Shown one piece after another: positions 10,932 to 23,525 of a stretch of 64,000 bases of DNA (positions are counted from its first letter, which is position 1; the number at the start of each line of letters is the position of its first letter). The stretch lies in contig NW_025064952.1 in the NCBI RefSeq assembly GCF_019112545.1, positions 60,226-124,225 on the forward strand, written 5' to 3'. The position numbers and the translations under genes are program-made. This DNA is from Guyanagaster necrorhizus (Eukaryota; Basidiomycota; Agaricomycetes; Agaricales; Physalacriaceae). The notes below the pieces were generated by a model, which was given only the letters and a program-made list of their open reading frames with translations, made no database searches and was not told where the DNA came from.

Positions 10932-12287
10932 ATGTACGACATTCGTAGGCCATCCGGACTCGGCCCGTCGATCGAGGAGCACGCAAGCATCGTACATCCC
11001 TATCGAGTTCAGGTCCCGTCTCTTCCTACCTATCGCCCGACGTCGCCTTTGCCGGTGGAAATCCTGACGGCGATCCTCTCGCACCTGCCACGGTTGTTGG
11101 TCCCTGCACTCGCTCTGCTCCCTCGCGATTTTCTCTGTGCGGCGCAGACCATTTTGTACAGCGACCTCGATATGAGGAACAGCCGGCACGGCGACGCGCT
11201 GTGGGTCTTCCTTGTCACACGACGGGACCTCACATCTCTCACGCATACCCTCCGTGTCCCTGCATGGCCCTCTCCGCAGGCACGGATGTATCTCATACCC
11301 CGCGTACTCGCTCGGATGGATAACCTCCGCTCACTCACCCTCCCTTCCTTCGACATCCACGTCGTGCGCCATCACTCTGCGTTTGGTCTCCGTCACGTCG
11401 AATTTGGCGACACACGTCTCTCCGGGCAGGCCGAAGCTGAATTACTCACGTGGCTGGATGGACAGACGAACATTGTCTCCTTGCATTTTCCGTCGCTCCT
11501 CGATGACGGCGACGACTCGTCTCCGTCTACACCACTTCCCGCCACCCCGACGCGTTCCCGTCTTCTCTCAGCCCCCACCACACCCGGCCGCCTCTCTCTC
11601 TTTCCCATGCCTCCACTGTCGCCGCTCCCGCCCACTCCTACGCCGACTCAGGAGTCGTTCACGCACACAGCCGCGACTCTCCTCCCTAACCTTACCGCAC
11701 TCCATGGTCCGCCACACCTAATCATCCTCCTCGCGCCCTCTCGTCCTCTCATCGACGTGTCTATCACCATCTCTATGCCAATATATGCGGGTTTCCGTCC
11801 TACGACCACGCTCGAATCCCTCCCTCCATCTGTTCGTCGCCTGAAGTTCGTGTTCAAATCCGTGGGTAAACGCACGGAGGAAAAGACACTCCATAGCGCC
11901 GCCGTCGTATGCCCCCACATCGAAGAACTCGAAATCGAGGGAGAGGCCAGCGAGGATCGCTGGTGCAGCGTCGTCCCTCAATTCAAATCTCTCCGTGTCC
12001 TCATCATGCAGAAACCAGGGACAAAGACAGAAAAACAGCAATCGCTCGACGGGAGGTTCCCCCTCCCGAAACGAGCCAGGATGCGCTCGACGTCATCCTG
12101 TATCATCAGTCAGTCGGGTCACTCGATGGTGCTCAGTGAGAAAGCCCGCGCAGCCCGTCTAGCGACCGCGTGCCCCGCTCTCGTGCGCGTCGTGTTTCCC
12201 AATGGCGTAGAGTGGCGCCGGCCTCCTCCCCCCCCTCCCTCCCGTTCCCAGATCGCGGTCCTCTCCGCATCTTCTCCTGATGGATGA
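10932..12287 (+). CDS. F-box domain protein with Pro/Ser-rich middle
   Basis: From the first in-frame ATG the protein has about 451 residues without an intron. An F-box-like helix (SPLPVEILTAILSHLPR) lies near residues 40-60 and is followed by aliphatic repeat-like stretches (LRSLTLPSF, LRHVEFGD). A low-complexity Ser/Pro/Thr region comes next (about residues 200-260), then a second structured part with IEELEIEGE and FKSLRVLIM, typical of the LRR-like C-termini of fungal F-box proteins. Such proteins recruit substrates to SCF ubiquitin ligases. The true start may lie in an upstream exon. The frame ends in a proline tract encoded by a C-run; the +1 frame is open to 12507 with an acidic tail (SDDDDVFF) and may be the genuine C-terminus if the C-run is miscounted or frameshifted. 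Confidence 0.7.
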   Translation: MYDIRRPSGLGPSIEEHASIVHPYRVQVPSLPTYRPTSPLPVEILTAILSHLPRLLVPALALLPRDFLCAAQTILYSDLDMRNSRHGDALWVFLVTRRDLTSLTHTLRVPAWPSPQARMYLIPRVLARMDNLRSLTLPSFDIHVVRHHSAFGLRHVEFGDTRLSGQAEAELLTWLDGQTNIVSLHFPSLLDDGDDSSPSTPLPATPTRSRLLSAPTTPGRLSLFPMPPLSPLPPTPTPTQESFTHTAATLLPNLTALHGPPHLIILLAPSRPLIDVSITISMPIYAGFRPTTTLESLPPSVRRLKFVFKSVGKRTEEKTLHSAAVVCPHIEELEIEGEASEDRWCSVVPQFKSLRVLIMQKPGTKTEKQQSLDGRFPLPKRARMRSTSSCIISQSGHSMVLSEKARAARLATACPALVRVVFPNGVEWRRPPPPPPSRSQIAVLSASSPDG

Positions 12288-12507
12288 CGATCTCTTTGTG
12301 AAAAAGAGAGGACAGGATGGTCCTCGGAGGAAGCTGGTTCCGTTGAAGGAGCAGAGGTTTGTTAGGGCAGAACCGGTCGAACAGGCTTCTGTCCTCACTG
12401 ACAGCGATGACGATGACGTATTCTTCAGCCCGAAGAAGCCTCTCTCGAATGATAAGGTCGATGTCGACGTCGCTGGTGTAGGGAAGGTGGCTATGGCGCT
12501 GGTGTGA

Positions 12508-13099
12508 AGGTGTGGTTCCTTTTTGTTTCTCCCTTCCACATCTCAGCGCAATATTCTCTAGCGTGCACTCGTTTCTTCATGTCCGTATTTATCGGTATCT
12601 ATTTTCCGATGCCCTACCCTACGCATTTCTTCTGTACATCTATGGATTTATATATCCAATTGCCATTCGTCTCTTCGAAATCGGTTGTGGTGCTTTGAGC
12701 GTTCTCCTCGGTGTCAACGACAAACTTATAATGGAGAGAAGCGCTAATCTTTGGGTAAGATATCCAATATGGACCCCGTTCTCGTCGCTGAAGGAAAGAC
12801 TTCCAGTCTCTCTTTCTTTCTTCATTCCACTCTCGTCGTCTTCGTACACCTCCTCAACTCCTACTTCTGACTAACCCCTGCTCTCTACCGCGGGATGTCT
12901 AGAACGCAAACTTCTCGCGGGTCCCCGTCGTTTTTGAACACCTTCCAGACTTAGATCCTGCCACACCGGGTCTGAGAACTATGCGTATAACGAAACTGAA
13001 AGACCTTCAGGTAACAGTGCTTCGCAAGCATATCGTGTCGTTTCTTCGTGATATCTCTGCCTATGATTCAATAGCTGGCGATGAAGAATGGACAAGTCG
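12508..13099. other. No secure gene
   Basis: Pyrimidine-rich sequence with short open frames. A readable segment near 12920-13010 (VPVVFEHLPDLDPATPGL) may be the start of the broken gene that follows. Confidence 0.35.
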
Positions 13100-14616
13100 C
13101 TCGCGTTCTTATCTTCGACCATCTACCTCCATGGAATGTCCCTTGAACCCATGGTGTGATTCCTTCCCGGAGCATGCCGACGTCGACAATACCCTTCTAC
13201 GTTACCGTGTTCAGCCACGCTATACTTCTGGTACGGATTATCTTTTTCTCACACTCCTACCCTTCTCATTAACTATGCCATACACCAAAAATAGCTCTCC
13301 GTCGCATTACCGAAATTAATAAACGCGGAACTTTTCCATCGAGACATACGCTCGCAGAGCGCGCATCTTCGTTACACCTGCCCGAAGCACGTTCTGTTCA
13401 TGGATTTTTTCCTACTCCACAAAATTGCCACATCACCAACTTGTTCGACGGCCACACAAACTTTGGCGCAAGTCGGCTGTTGGGGAAACCCTTTCGGACT
13501 CCGCTACAAAAACATCTTCCTTCAAAATCGGGACTCCTGCAGTCTGTGAACCCGACAGCACGAATATCGTTTTTAAAATGAACGCTCCATCAGTCGTACA
13601 GGAACGTATAGAAGAAGATTTCTTCTCGAGTTTGACCCTAATAATTATTCCGAGACGCAGAAATACTGCGACGCGCTCGCGCATTACTGCCGACAAGCTT
13701 TCTTGAACCCTGGTTTGACTTTCGAAATCACCATAACACCTCGAAACCATTCCTCCAGCTCTCTGTTCTGTTCCTTTCCTCTCTTCGCTCTGTAAGAAGG
13801 CGATTTCCAGCCCGTGCTGACAACTGGTATCTAGAAAGAACGAGACCGGTTTTCCCAGGTCTGGATGGCGGATGTGAAGAGAGGTGACACGTCCTATGGT
13901 TGTATTCTGCTTAAATGCTTTTAGGCATCTTGGTTGCTGCACCCGGAACCGTCGTGGGTTGATCCCACCTGTGAATACGAATGTCCGAGATATCTTGCTG
14001 GAGTCGAGAATCTGGTGTACAACGTGCTCGAGGATGTTCAGGGCTCAGCTATTTCGTAGTATTATGCGAAACATAAGGTATGCCTCTGCTTTGTAGGTTT
14101 AGGACTGCTGATTTACTGTGCATAGTTCGCAATGCTTCATAGAGTCTACCCGTGTGATTCTCATGGGGTATATCGAAGGAACAACTCTCGCTCGGCTACA
14201 AGACAAGTGTCCCAGCCACGATACCCCTCGATATAATCCCTTACCTCACAAATCCTATAGTGAATGGCTCGATATAGCGAAAGAGCCCGTAAGTGCTCCT
14301 CCATCATTTTGACGATTTTTCTCACCGATGATTCCTGAGTACATTGCAGCGCCAAGAGGCATGTCTGCAATTTCCGGGCGTAAAGTAATACACTGCGACC
14401 TCAAGCCGGAGAAATATGATGATCACATCTACGACATCCCCGAAGCAAGTCGTGTACATCGACTTTGCGTTTGGAGAGCCGAATGCGCGTCAAGACCTTA
14501 TCGATGCTCATGAGAACTGCCGTCGCTCCGTGACAAGCTGCTGTAGTCAGCATAGGGAAGATTTTGAGAACGGAGCGACGAAGAATTCTACGGAAGACTT
14601 GACTCATCCTGGTTGA
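13100..14616 (+). pseudogene. Degenerate kinase-like gene
   Basis: Pieces of a protein-kinase-like fold can be read in order but in changing frames. At about 13620-13730 the segment FDPNNYSETQKYCDALAHYC appears. At about 14000-14090 ENLVYNVLEDVQGSAIS is followed directly by an in-frame TAG. At about 14155-14215 there is VILMGYIEGTTLARLQD, which looks like the kinase hinge. At about 14380-14415 KVIHCDLKPE resembles the catalytic loop HxDLKPEN, with Tyr where Asn is expected after the Glu-Lys. At about 14450-14480 VVYIDFAFGE sits where the DFG motif would be. Introns with GT-AG ends (for example near 14087-14126) separate some pieces. The stop, frame changes and loss of the DFG glycine argue for a pseudogene. 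The kinase subfamily was not recognised. Confidence 0.5.
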
Positions 14617-15284
14617 GGTCGTTGCACCCAGGTTTGTTTCCCGTTACATTTCTATATTACAGACTGGGGCAATCTTTATTTCGGTTGACCTACGTCTCTC
14701 GATCGTAACTCTAATGACATTTTTCTGCATTACCTTTCACTATCTCTTCCATTCTGTGTTGTGGACGACTATCGAGGTATCGGGGTTATTTCCGCTTCGT
14801 CAGTATAACAAACCTTCCGCACACTGATGTCCATTTGATTATCGACCAGCGTGGCAGAAAAAATTATAAAATTCAACTTGAAAAGCACTCGATGTTCAGT
14901 TAGCCTATGGACTCCCCCCGCTGCATTCCTACCAATTCAAATCAGGATAAACCTCAGCTTTGATCAGTCGTTGCACAGCGATGGGAAACTGAACTAGGCG
15001 GGCAGTCTTCCTCAGTGTCTCTCTTCTGACACAGGCAGTTCCACACGCCGGTGTATGAATGCCATTGTCCATGACCACTCCTAGATCGATGACCTCGAAG
15101 CGTAGATTCGCATGGTGACTCTGTACCCAGGCTTGAGAACAGTTATCATACAAGCGAAACACCGAGGTGGAATGAAATGACAACAGAAGGCACAGGATGA
15201 TTGGAATTCACACGGAATCGAGCTGCTCACAAGTCGCTAGCGAGAAAGCAAGCAGAACGAATGGAGAAGGGAAATTTTGATCTC
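14617..15284. other. No gene recognised
   Basis: One 84-codon open frame on the minus strand (14929-15183) has no motif and no conserved neighbour exon. Confidence 0.4.
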
Positions 15285-15655
15285 CGTTTCAATGAACATT
15301 GAAAACATTATTTAAGGGCTGCTTCTCGCCAAGAATACACTCACTCTGCATCCCGCAACTGAAAATGTCCCTGTTCACTCGCTCTGGCGCGGCATCTCTG
15401 CATACGAATTTGATTATGTGATATGTTCTGTCACTGCCACGGTACACTATATGAGGCCCCGATTCAGTGCTTGTTAATTTTTCGGGTGGGAATGAAAGGC
15501 AATTAAAAATGGGAGTCAAGATTTTGCAAACACACCAAATTCTCCTTCAAGGCATTGCATTTGAGTTTGTTGTTGCTCTGATCAAGTTGCACTGCTTTTC
15601 ATTGGCCTATATAAATTCAGAATTCCATGTGGATTCTGAAATCTAAATAGTCTAT
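15285..15655 (-). repeat. Inverted copy of the 5'-flank repeat
   Basis: Read on the minus strand, this stretch follows 10030-10240 closely (for example the reverse complement of cttcaaggcattgcatttgag and of ggcctatataa). It lacks an adjacent gene of the zinc-motif family. It abuts the truncated element X copy at about 15655, as the fuller copy abuts element X at 10022. Confidence 0.5.
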
Positions 15656-16082
15656 TCTCTTGTGGATGTCTTTGTGAAGTGTTTCTGCTTAGAGTATGAA
15701 GCTTTAAGTCATGTATTGTGTGTTTTTAGGATTTTTGAGTTTGGTCTGAACAGTGCTTGGGACTTTGATGGTTTTGTGGGAGTATTTCAAAGTATTATGT
15801 TGTCTTACAGTACCCTTGCATTGAGACCCAGTAACATCTATCACCTCTCTTATTACACAGAAGCTTTAGACTTAGAGAGATCCTGATTGTATGCATACAC
15901 AATTACTATTTCTGTGCAGTGGTTTGTTGAAGATAGAATTGTATTAGCTATTACTACTTCTATCACATTATAATCCTCCAATAAACTTAGAGTGTTGTGT
16001 GTGTGTGTGTTACTATGAGTGTGATCAGTGTATAGTTCTACAGTGTGTCAGTTTCTAGCTTGTGCATGCAACCACCTCTTCA
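15656..16082 (-). mobile_element. Element X, copy 2 (truncated)
   Basis: This copy has the same orientation as copy 1 and matches 9603-10021, including the TCTTCA terminus at 16082. The other two thirds of the element are absent. Many CpG positions of copy 1 read TG or CA here. Confidence 0.55.
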
Positions 16083-16871
16083 ACACTTGTTTTTATGCAG
16101 ATCTAGATCAGTAGGAAAGTCTTCTACCATGCTCTGACACTTTGCAAGCCATCTGAACAAGGATATAGTGGACTAAACATTTTCAGCACTGGTGTCTAAG
16201 ATCATATTTCAGCTCATTGCTGAATCAGATATCAGTTGATATGACATGTAGCAATGCCAAAGGACCTTTGAGAGGTATGAAGTGCATGCAAACAAGCTGG
16301 TCTCCACAATGATGCTTAATGATTATCACACTACAGAAATTTCCTTCAAGTGGTAACCCATCTTGAAACATGTGTGTTGGCATCAACAAGACCACCTCAA
16401 CTTTGCTCCACATTCAGTGCCATCTTCATCAAGAATAACTGTAAGATGTCAAATTTTCCAGTTTCTTCTCCTGACTCCAGCTTACTGTACTTGACACAGT
16501 TGCATGGTCTGTGACAACATTTTCTCTATTTCATTCTTTCTCACCATTTCCATCCCTGGGTCTGAATTTTGGTGATCATTTATAATGGAACTTGAGTGTC
16601 TGATTAATATGCTGTCATAAAAAATATCCTTGAGGAAAAGCAAAGACTTACTTCATTTTCTTGCCTAGGCTTGACAGATGGTGCTTATTCATGCAGCACC
16701 CCACATATGCACTCTTCATACATGTTCACACAAGGTATCATCATGCTTTTCTTCTGGACATGGCTGAAGCTTGATACCACTCTTCTGACTATGGATCCAT
16801 GGGAAAGGCTTGCTATGTTCCAAAAATTTTAGGAATGCCTCTGACTTTCAGGCTTATTACTTGATTACTGG
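16083..16871. other. CpG-poor spacer, no gene recognised
   Basis: This TG/CA-rich stretch has very few CpG dinucleotides and no sustained open frame. It is probably an old, mutated repeat lying between two copies of element X. Confidence 0.4.
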
Positions 16872-16968
16872 TGAAGAGGTCCTGTGTATGCATAAGGTGA
16901 AAATGGATACAGCAGAGTTCTATCCATTGATCACACCTATACCAACACACACACAATACTCTTAGTTC

Positions 16969-17399
16969 TGTTAAGCCCAAGCGACACGTGATCTGACAAC
17001 ACGTGATAGACGACGTGTCCCTTCGCACTTCGAGGGATCACGCGAATCCACTTATGATGTTGTTCTTGTTCGGTGTGTCACAAGGCCACGTAGTGGCTCG
17101 AGAGTAGAATGGTGTGAATATAAACTTTAGCTCGAAGCTGGGATATACCAGCGAGAGCGATCGGTCTTAAATACTGTACAGGTAGTGCTAATATTACGAC
17201 TACTTATTGTGTCGTCCTGTGTCCATGGTGCCCATTGTCCTTGAGCATCGTTGTCGTACATAAAAGGGTAATTGTGCGTCGTCGAGCGTCGTTGTATCTA
17301 GGCGGCGTAGTTGTGCTTACTAAGCCCTTCCCATGGTCTCGTGCTATGACTAAGCATAAATAGGGGTAAAAAGGGAAAAGAAATGGAAAAATCGTAACA
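16969..17399 (-). repeat. Outer element 3' LTR
   Basis: 431 bp with terminal TGTTA...TAACA. The adjacent internal sequence, read on the minus strand, is purine-rich (cgagggggtaa), as expected for a polypurine tract in front of a 3' LTR. Confidence 0.9.
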
Positions 17400-17432
17400 T
17401 TACCCCCTCGTTAAGACCATTGTCCTGATGGT

Positions 17433-20400
17433 TTAATTAAGGGAGAGTTCGTAATCGTGTATGGCTGTGTCGGCGTTCATGTATTTTTTGTTGATCCATT
17501 GGTTGGATTCCGGGCCATAACCTTTCCAACTCACGAGGTAATCGACCGTTGTTGTCATGCCTCCCCCACGGGCTTTCACTTTTCAGAGTTTGTGGTTTAA
17601 TACCTGCTCAATTTCGTAGTGTTCTTCGTCATCAATCAAGTCTGGGGGAGGCAGTGGCGGTCGTCCCTGGTTCGGAAAGGCAGGCGCAACATATGGTGTC
17701 AATAGGGATTCATTGAATACGTTGTGAATTTTCCATGTCGCCGGTAAGCGCAGTTTATAGGCTGATTCTCCGATTTTTGCAACGATCGGGAAAGGTCCTG
17801 TACGCTTGTCGGAAAGTTTGCGTTTCGGCCGTGGTAGGTGGAGGTTCGTCGTATCAAGCCAGACTTTGTCGTGGACGTGATATTCATGTGCGGGACATCG
17901 ATGTTTATCGTAGTGTAGTTTCATGGCCGAGGCGGCTTTCTCCAGTGCCTTCTTTGTTTCCGTATGTATTTTTTCCATCGTCGTGGCAAAGTCGGTGGAA
18001 GCTGGAGTCGTTGTTTTATGGAGACTCGTTTGCGTCAGATGTGGGTGTCTGCCGTGGTTCACAAAGAAGGGGGTCTGGCCCGTGGCGGAGTGTACTCTGT
18101 TATTGTGCTGGAAAGCCGCGAGTGCTAACCACTCGACCCAATCGTCTTGCCTGTAGTTGATAAATAGCCGAAGGTATTTTTCAACTTCCTGGTTTGCGCA
18201 TTCGGTCTGTCCATCTGTTTGTGGATGGTATGCTGTTGATGCATTGGGCGTTATGTTCAACAGTTTGTATAGGTCGGTGAGAAATTTGGAGACAAATTGT
18301 GGTCCGCGGTCTGAGATGACCACTTGCGGCATCCCGTGTTTTGCGTATACTTCGTCCCGTAGAATCTTCGCCCATCCTTCCGAACTCAATTCTGTCAAAC
18401 ATGCGATCAGAATGATCGCCTTGGAGAATCGGTCGACTATGACGATGATTGCATCATAGCCGTTGCAGTCTGGTAAGCCGGTAATCATGTCCACTGATAT
18501 ATGAGTCCATGGCTGTGCCGGTATCTCATTGGGGTGTAGTGGCGCTGCTCGTGGTTGTGTGGACGCTTTCCCCCTCTGGCAGGTTTCGCAGCCTTTGACG
18601 TAGGCCGTGACGTCGTTGATGAGTTTAGGCCACCAATAATCTCGTAGAACGAGTTCCTTTGTCTTGGCAATGCCTGGATGTCCTGCCATGGCATGGTCGT
18701 GGTATATGGCGATGATGTCGCCACGGAGACTTTTGACACGTGGAATGTAGATCCTTCCATCGTAGTGGATCATCCCCTCCTTCTTTGTTAGTCCCCGCTC
18801 ATGGTTCAGCGAGGCAGCGATCCTTTGATCCCACTGATGTGGATCTCGAGTTGCGCTTTTGATTTGTTCGTGTATCTCCTCCTCTGTGGGCATTATCATT
18901 GCTCGAAAGTGCTCAGGGCGGAGGATGACAACTCCCTCATTGTCATTTCCCCCCTGATCGTGGTCTGCATGGCGAGAGAGGAGGTCGGCTTTTTTGTTGG
19001 CGACTCCGGCTTTATGATGGAGTGTATACTCGTATTGGGCGAGTTCGGTGACCCACCGGGCTTGTCGGCGGTTCAATTTTTGAGGTTGTCGGAAGTATCT
19101 GAGATTCTGGTGATCGGTCCAGATTTCAAAGATTTCGGCTGCTCCGATCAGGTAATGATGCCACTCTTCAAGGGCGAGCATTATCACGAGTAATTCCTTG
19201 TCGTAAATCTCGTAGTTCCTTTCCGTCACTGTCAATGCCTTTGAGAGGAAAGCGACGGGTCGCCATTTCTTGTCCTGTTCTTGGGACAAGATGGCACCTA
19301 TGGCCCCCTCGCTTGAGTCGGCTTCGACGCGGAATCTGCCCTCTTGGGACGGTATGGCAAGGACCACATCCTCTGCCAGTCGTCGCTTTAGATCTTCAAA
19401 GGCGTGTTGCTGGGATATACCCCACCCCCAAGGGGCGTTGCTGGTCAGCTGGGTCATGGGTCGTACAATCTTGCTGTAGTCCCGTATGAATCTCTGGTAA
19501 AAGTTGGTGAAGCCCAAGAAGGATTGTAGTTCCTTCTTTTTGGCAGGCGTCGGCCAATCGACTACTCCTGCGACCTTTATTGGGTCCATGCGAATACTCC
19601 CTTCACTGATGATTACTCAGAGATACTCGGTTTCCAGTACCTCGAATTCGCATTTTTCCGCTTTGAGGAACAGTTTGTGTTTCCTCATGAGAGCGAGTAC
19701 CCGTCGGACCAGACTTCGGTGTTCCTCCCTTGTCTTGGACATGATGAGAATGTTGTCTAGATAAATGGTGACCTTTCCGGTGGTGATGAGATCCTTGAAG
19801 ATGTCATTCATCATCCATTGAAAGGTGGCCGGGGAGTTGGTCAAGCCAAAGAACATTACTGTTGGCTCAAAGAGTCCCCGGTTGGTCCTGAATGCTGCCT
19901 TCCATTCGTCCCCTTCCTTGATCCGGACATTGTTGTACCCCCAACGTACATCGAGTTTGGTGTAGTATTTAGCCCCTCGGAGTTTATCCATCAGTTCGGA
20001 GATTAGGGGTAGGGGATATCGATTTTTGATTGTCATCTCATTGAGCTTCCGGTAGTCTTGGACGGGTCGGAGTTTGCCGTCCTTCTTTTTTACAAAAAAG
20101 AAGGGCGACGCCATAGGGGATTTTGAGGGTCGAATTCGTCCGGAAGACAGGTTCTCATCGAGAAACTTGTCGAGTTCCTGCTGCTCCTGATTACCGAGGG
20201 GGTAGGTCTTGCAGTCCAGGTTAGCATTAGCATTGGGGATTAGCTCAATGGCATGATCCCAGGGCTTTGGTTTTGGGAGTTCGTCGAAACTCTCTTTCTC
20301 GAAGAGGTCTCGGAAGTCCCTTGCCCACTCTGGCACCATCTCTTCAAACGTCTTTTCCTCTCTCCCTTCGTTTGCCTTGGCCGCTAGGTTATTGGCATGA

Positions 20401-21311
20401 TGTACCGCTCGGATATGGATTTCTTTTTGCAGGTCTACCGCCAGGATGGTTTCACCATCCTCCATTTCTTCGTCCCACCGGTCTTCTGGATCCCCGTCGG
20501 GTAATTCATATGGGATCTTCCTACACCTGCACCTGGCAAACGTGATGCGGCCGGTCTTCCAATTGATCAGCGGGTTGTGACGGATGAGCCAGTCATGGCC
20601 GAGGAAGAGTTCTTTGGTTCCTAGATCCGTTACCGCCAGATCGATCCGTTCGGAATGATCTCCAATGGTCAACCTGAGTTCGACGAATTCCATGATGGAA
20701 CCGGCCTGGTTTTTTGTTCCGTCGGCATTGTATACTGGTATTGGGGCCGCTGTTGCCCTCGTTGGGAGTTGATGCTTGTCGACGAAGGCTCGGTTAATTG
20801 AACTCCCCGTGCAGCCACTGTCAATTAGGGTGGTAACTTGGTGGGTGGCTCGACTAGTCAATACTTCGATTTGGCCTTTTACGACTAGATCCCGTCCGGG
20901 GGTCTTGGTTCGTAGAATGTATTTTTTTGGCCCTCGGAGTTTGTCTAGCCACTTGAGAGCGCGGCAGCGCTCAGCTTTCTTGATTCCTTCAATCAGTTCG
21001 TCTACGACTTCTTCGGCTCTCGCCCGATGGATCCAATTTCGAAGTACAGCCTTTGCCGCTGCTTCATTTTTGGCATCCTTGATGGCCCTCCATGTCCATT
21101 CGGTATCAAATGGCTTGAGCCACGTGGTGGGACTCTCTGTCCCTGTTCGGCCCATAGGCATTTGAGTTTTGTTTTGCGACTCTTCAAGGTGTGGGTTAAC
21201 GGTTCGGGGTATATTCGAATGCGTTGTAACTACAGAAGTATCATAAGTTCGTACAATGGTAGGGGCCCGCACACCATGAAGTCCTTTGGCTGAGTCAGTG
21301 GAGTTGCTCAC
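17433..21311 (-). pseudogene. Outer element pol, inactivated
   Basis: The reading frame covers protease (DSGCTGSS), RT, RNase H, integrase and a C-terminal chromodomain, collinear with the intact pol at 23984-28030. Three lesions were identified. A TGA replaces the Gly codon of EYLG (19616-19618) just after the RT palm. The RT motif reads YLDN instead of YLDD (near 19755). A TGA replaces an Arg codon at the start of the chromodomain (about 17581-17583), after which the frame continues to the original stop at 17433. The YLDN change and probably the chromodomain stop are C-to-T changes at CpG. The integrase segment QTERVN of the inner copy reads QTECAN here. The protein cannot act as a reverse transcriptase. 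Confidence 0.9.
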
Positions 21312-23520
21312 TGATCGGCCTTGTCTTTTACCTCCTCGATCTTCGTCTCCTTCCCAAGTTCTTCGTCTTCTTTCTGCAATTCGGCGATTTGTGCTCTAAT
21401 GTCCTCACGGGTTCGCTTCTTCTTTGGGCAATCCTTGGCCATGTGGCCCTTCTGTCCGCAGTTGAAGCACTTCCCCTCCTTCTTCATTCGATCGATGTCC
21501 ATCGGCTTCCCGGCGCCGGTGTAAGTGGTTCCTGTCCCAGTCTTCTGAGTGCCGTAGTTTGCCGACGTGGGAGTTCCCGATGGTTTCCCGGCAGTTTGCC
21601 CCGACTTGTTCGGGGTTGGCGGTGTCGACTTCTTGTTGCCATATTCTTGCAAGGTCGATGCCTCCGCTTTCTGCCTTTGCCTTTCCTTGTACATTTCGAT
21701 GATCCTTTCCTTCCACTCGTCGTAGCCTACAGGCATCAACATCTTGACGCCCATGGCCAAGATCATCGTAAGGTATGAGGACGGAACTCCCCGCTTGAGG
21801 GCTTCTACCATTCTCCCGTCGTTTGCGACATCTTCTCTGATTCCTGCGAGTTTAGCGAGCCGTTCCAGCTCGTCGAAGTAATCGGTGGCCGCTTTATCTC
21901 CCATCTTGTACTCCTTGATCTTCTGTTTATGCACTTCCTGAACGGCAGGGTCGATAAATTTGTCGTTCAGCATGCGTTTGAAGACTGGCCATGAGGGATA
22001 TCGATAGTGCTCCCTGGTGGTGGATCGGAAGTTCGGGGAAATGAGGATCCACCACGTTTTGGCCTTGTCCTCCAGATAGGAGGTGGCGAAGGCGACCTTG
22101 TTCATGTCGGTCCCGATGTATCCAACATAGACTTCGAAATACTGTTCGCAGTCTACTAGGAATCGGTCAATGTCGTCGGAGACCCCCTTGAAGGGATGCG
22201 GTTTTCGAAGGAGGTCGGGGTGGCATTGTAAGACGTTGGCATTGTGCGGAAGTGCCCCCATCGGGTTGGGCCATCCGTCGAATGGTGGTTGCTTCCATTC
22301 CGCGGGTGGTCTGGGGAAGGAGTGTAGGGAATTGTCGTCAGCGATTGGGCTTCCTTTCGGGTCGGTTATCCGGACGATCACCCCATCCCATACTGTGAAT
22401 CCGAGGCGGACCGCCTCAGGGTCGTCCCGAACGGGGTCCTTTCCACTCGACTCGGCTTGATCCGGGGGGGGTTGTCCGCCGAGAAGCCGGCTTCCTTTGC
22501 CGGTCCAAGGGTTTCGGGTTTGAGCGGCTTGCCATGCCGGTCGGTTTCTTGTGCGGATGAGCCGTGAAGCCGTACTTCGGGTTGACGGGTTGTCGTCGGC
22601 CCAGCTCCGAATAGAGGGGGCGACGTAAACGGCTCGTTTTGGTGGGACGGGGGGGTACGCGGCATTGGTGCCGGTGCCTTTGGTTTGTTGTCAGGCCGAT
22701 ACAGCGGTATCGGCATGAGGGGATCTTCCGGGTGCCGTCACCTGTATTCCCTCCATGCGTATTCTGTCGTGGCATACTGTAGAATTTTTTCTTTTTCAGT
22801 ACCTGCCGCATACCTGTACTCAAGTCCTAAGGACGTCGCTTGCCAGCATGCGTCCTGCCATAGATAATTTCTCCCCTGCTCGTACAACTCCTGGTACTCT
22901 TTACCCCTGGCCCTTTCAATTTCCTCTCGCAGTGCTTCTTCATCTGTATCCTCTCCTGCTCGTTCCAGCCGTCGCCGATATGGATCGTCACTGTCCTCGT
23001 CGTCCTCCTCGTCGCCCTCATCCCCGCTGTCCTCTCCCTCGAGGAGGGAACTGATGGGCTGGTCGTAGATGGACGGTACGAGAGGACGAAGGGTCATCGG
23101 GAACCCTTCCATTGACTTGGGTGCTGGGCCCATCGTCCCCCCTGATCGCTGGTTCGGGCGATGGGAGGACTTCTGAGCCGACTGTAGCGCGTTCCTCCGC
23201 GTGCTCTCGTCTCCTCCAGTTCTCGGCTATAGCGGCCAAAGAGTCGCTGGAACTCGGGGTTAAGAAACTGTCGAGTGACCCTGCTACCCAGGAATCGCTG
23301 GAGAGCCCTGTCGGAGACGTGGGCATTGTCAGGTACTCGGAGCCCGTAGGCTCCGAGGACGGAGTCGGCGTCGGATGAGATGGTGTCGGTACGGGCGGGG
23401 TATTCAAGGTCGACGGTTCGGGGTTCTCCCATTCTTCCACGTTGGATGGCCTCGTCCCAGCTGACGATGCTGGCAGGTCCTGTCCATGGGTCGTCCTCTG
23501 AGTCGGGCTCCCTGAAAGGG
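21308..23520 (-). pseudogene. Outer element gag, 3' part, inactivated
   Basis: The 3' end (21308-22381) still encodes the capsid-like domain (CHPDLLRKP..., YFDELERLAKLAG) and a CCHC zinc knuckle (CFNCGQKGHMAKDC). Upstream, a frameshift lies within a G/C-run near 22650, and a TGA replaces an Arg codon where the intact copy reads WREYGRRHP (near 22737). The part at 23094-23520 is the same frame as the upstream-ORF extension of the inner element and is cut off by the inner insertion at 23521. Confidence 0.85.
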
Positions 23521-23525
23521 GATCC

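Noticed and set aside
13433..13942. A 169-codon minus-strand frame
   Set aside because: It lies antisense to the readable kinase-like pieces and has no recognisable domain.
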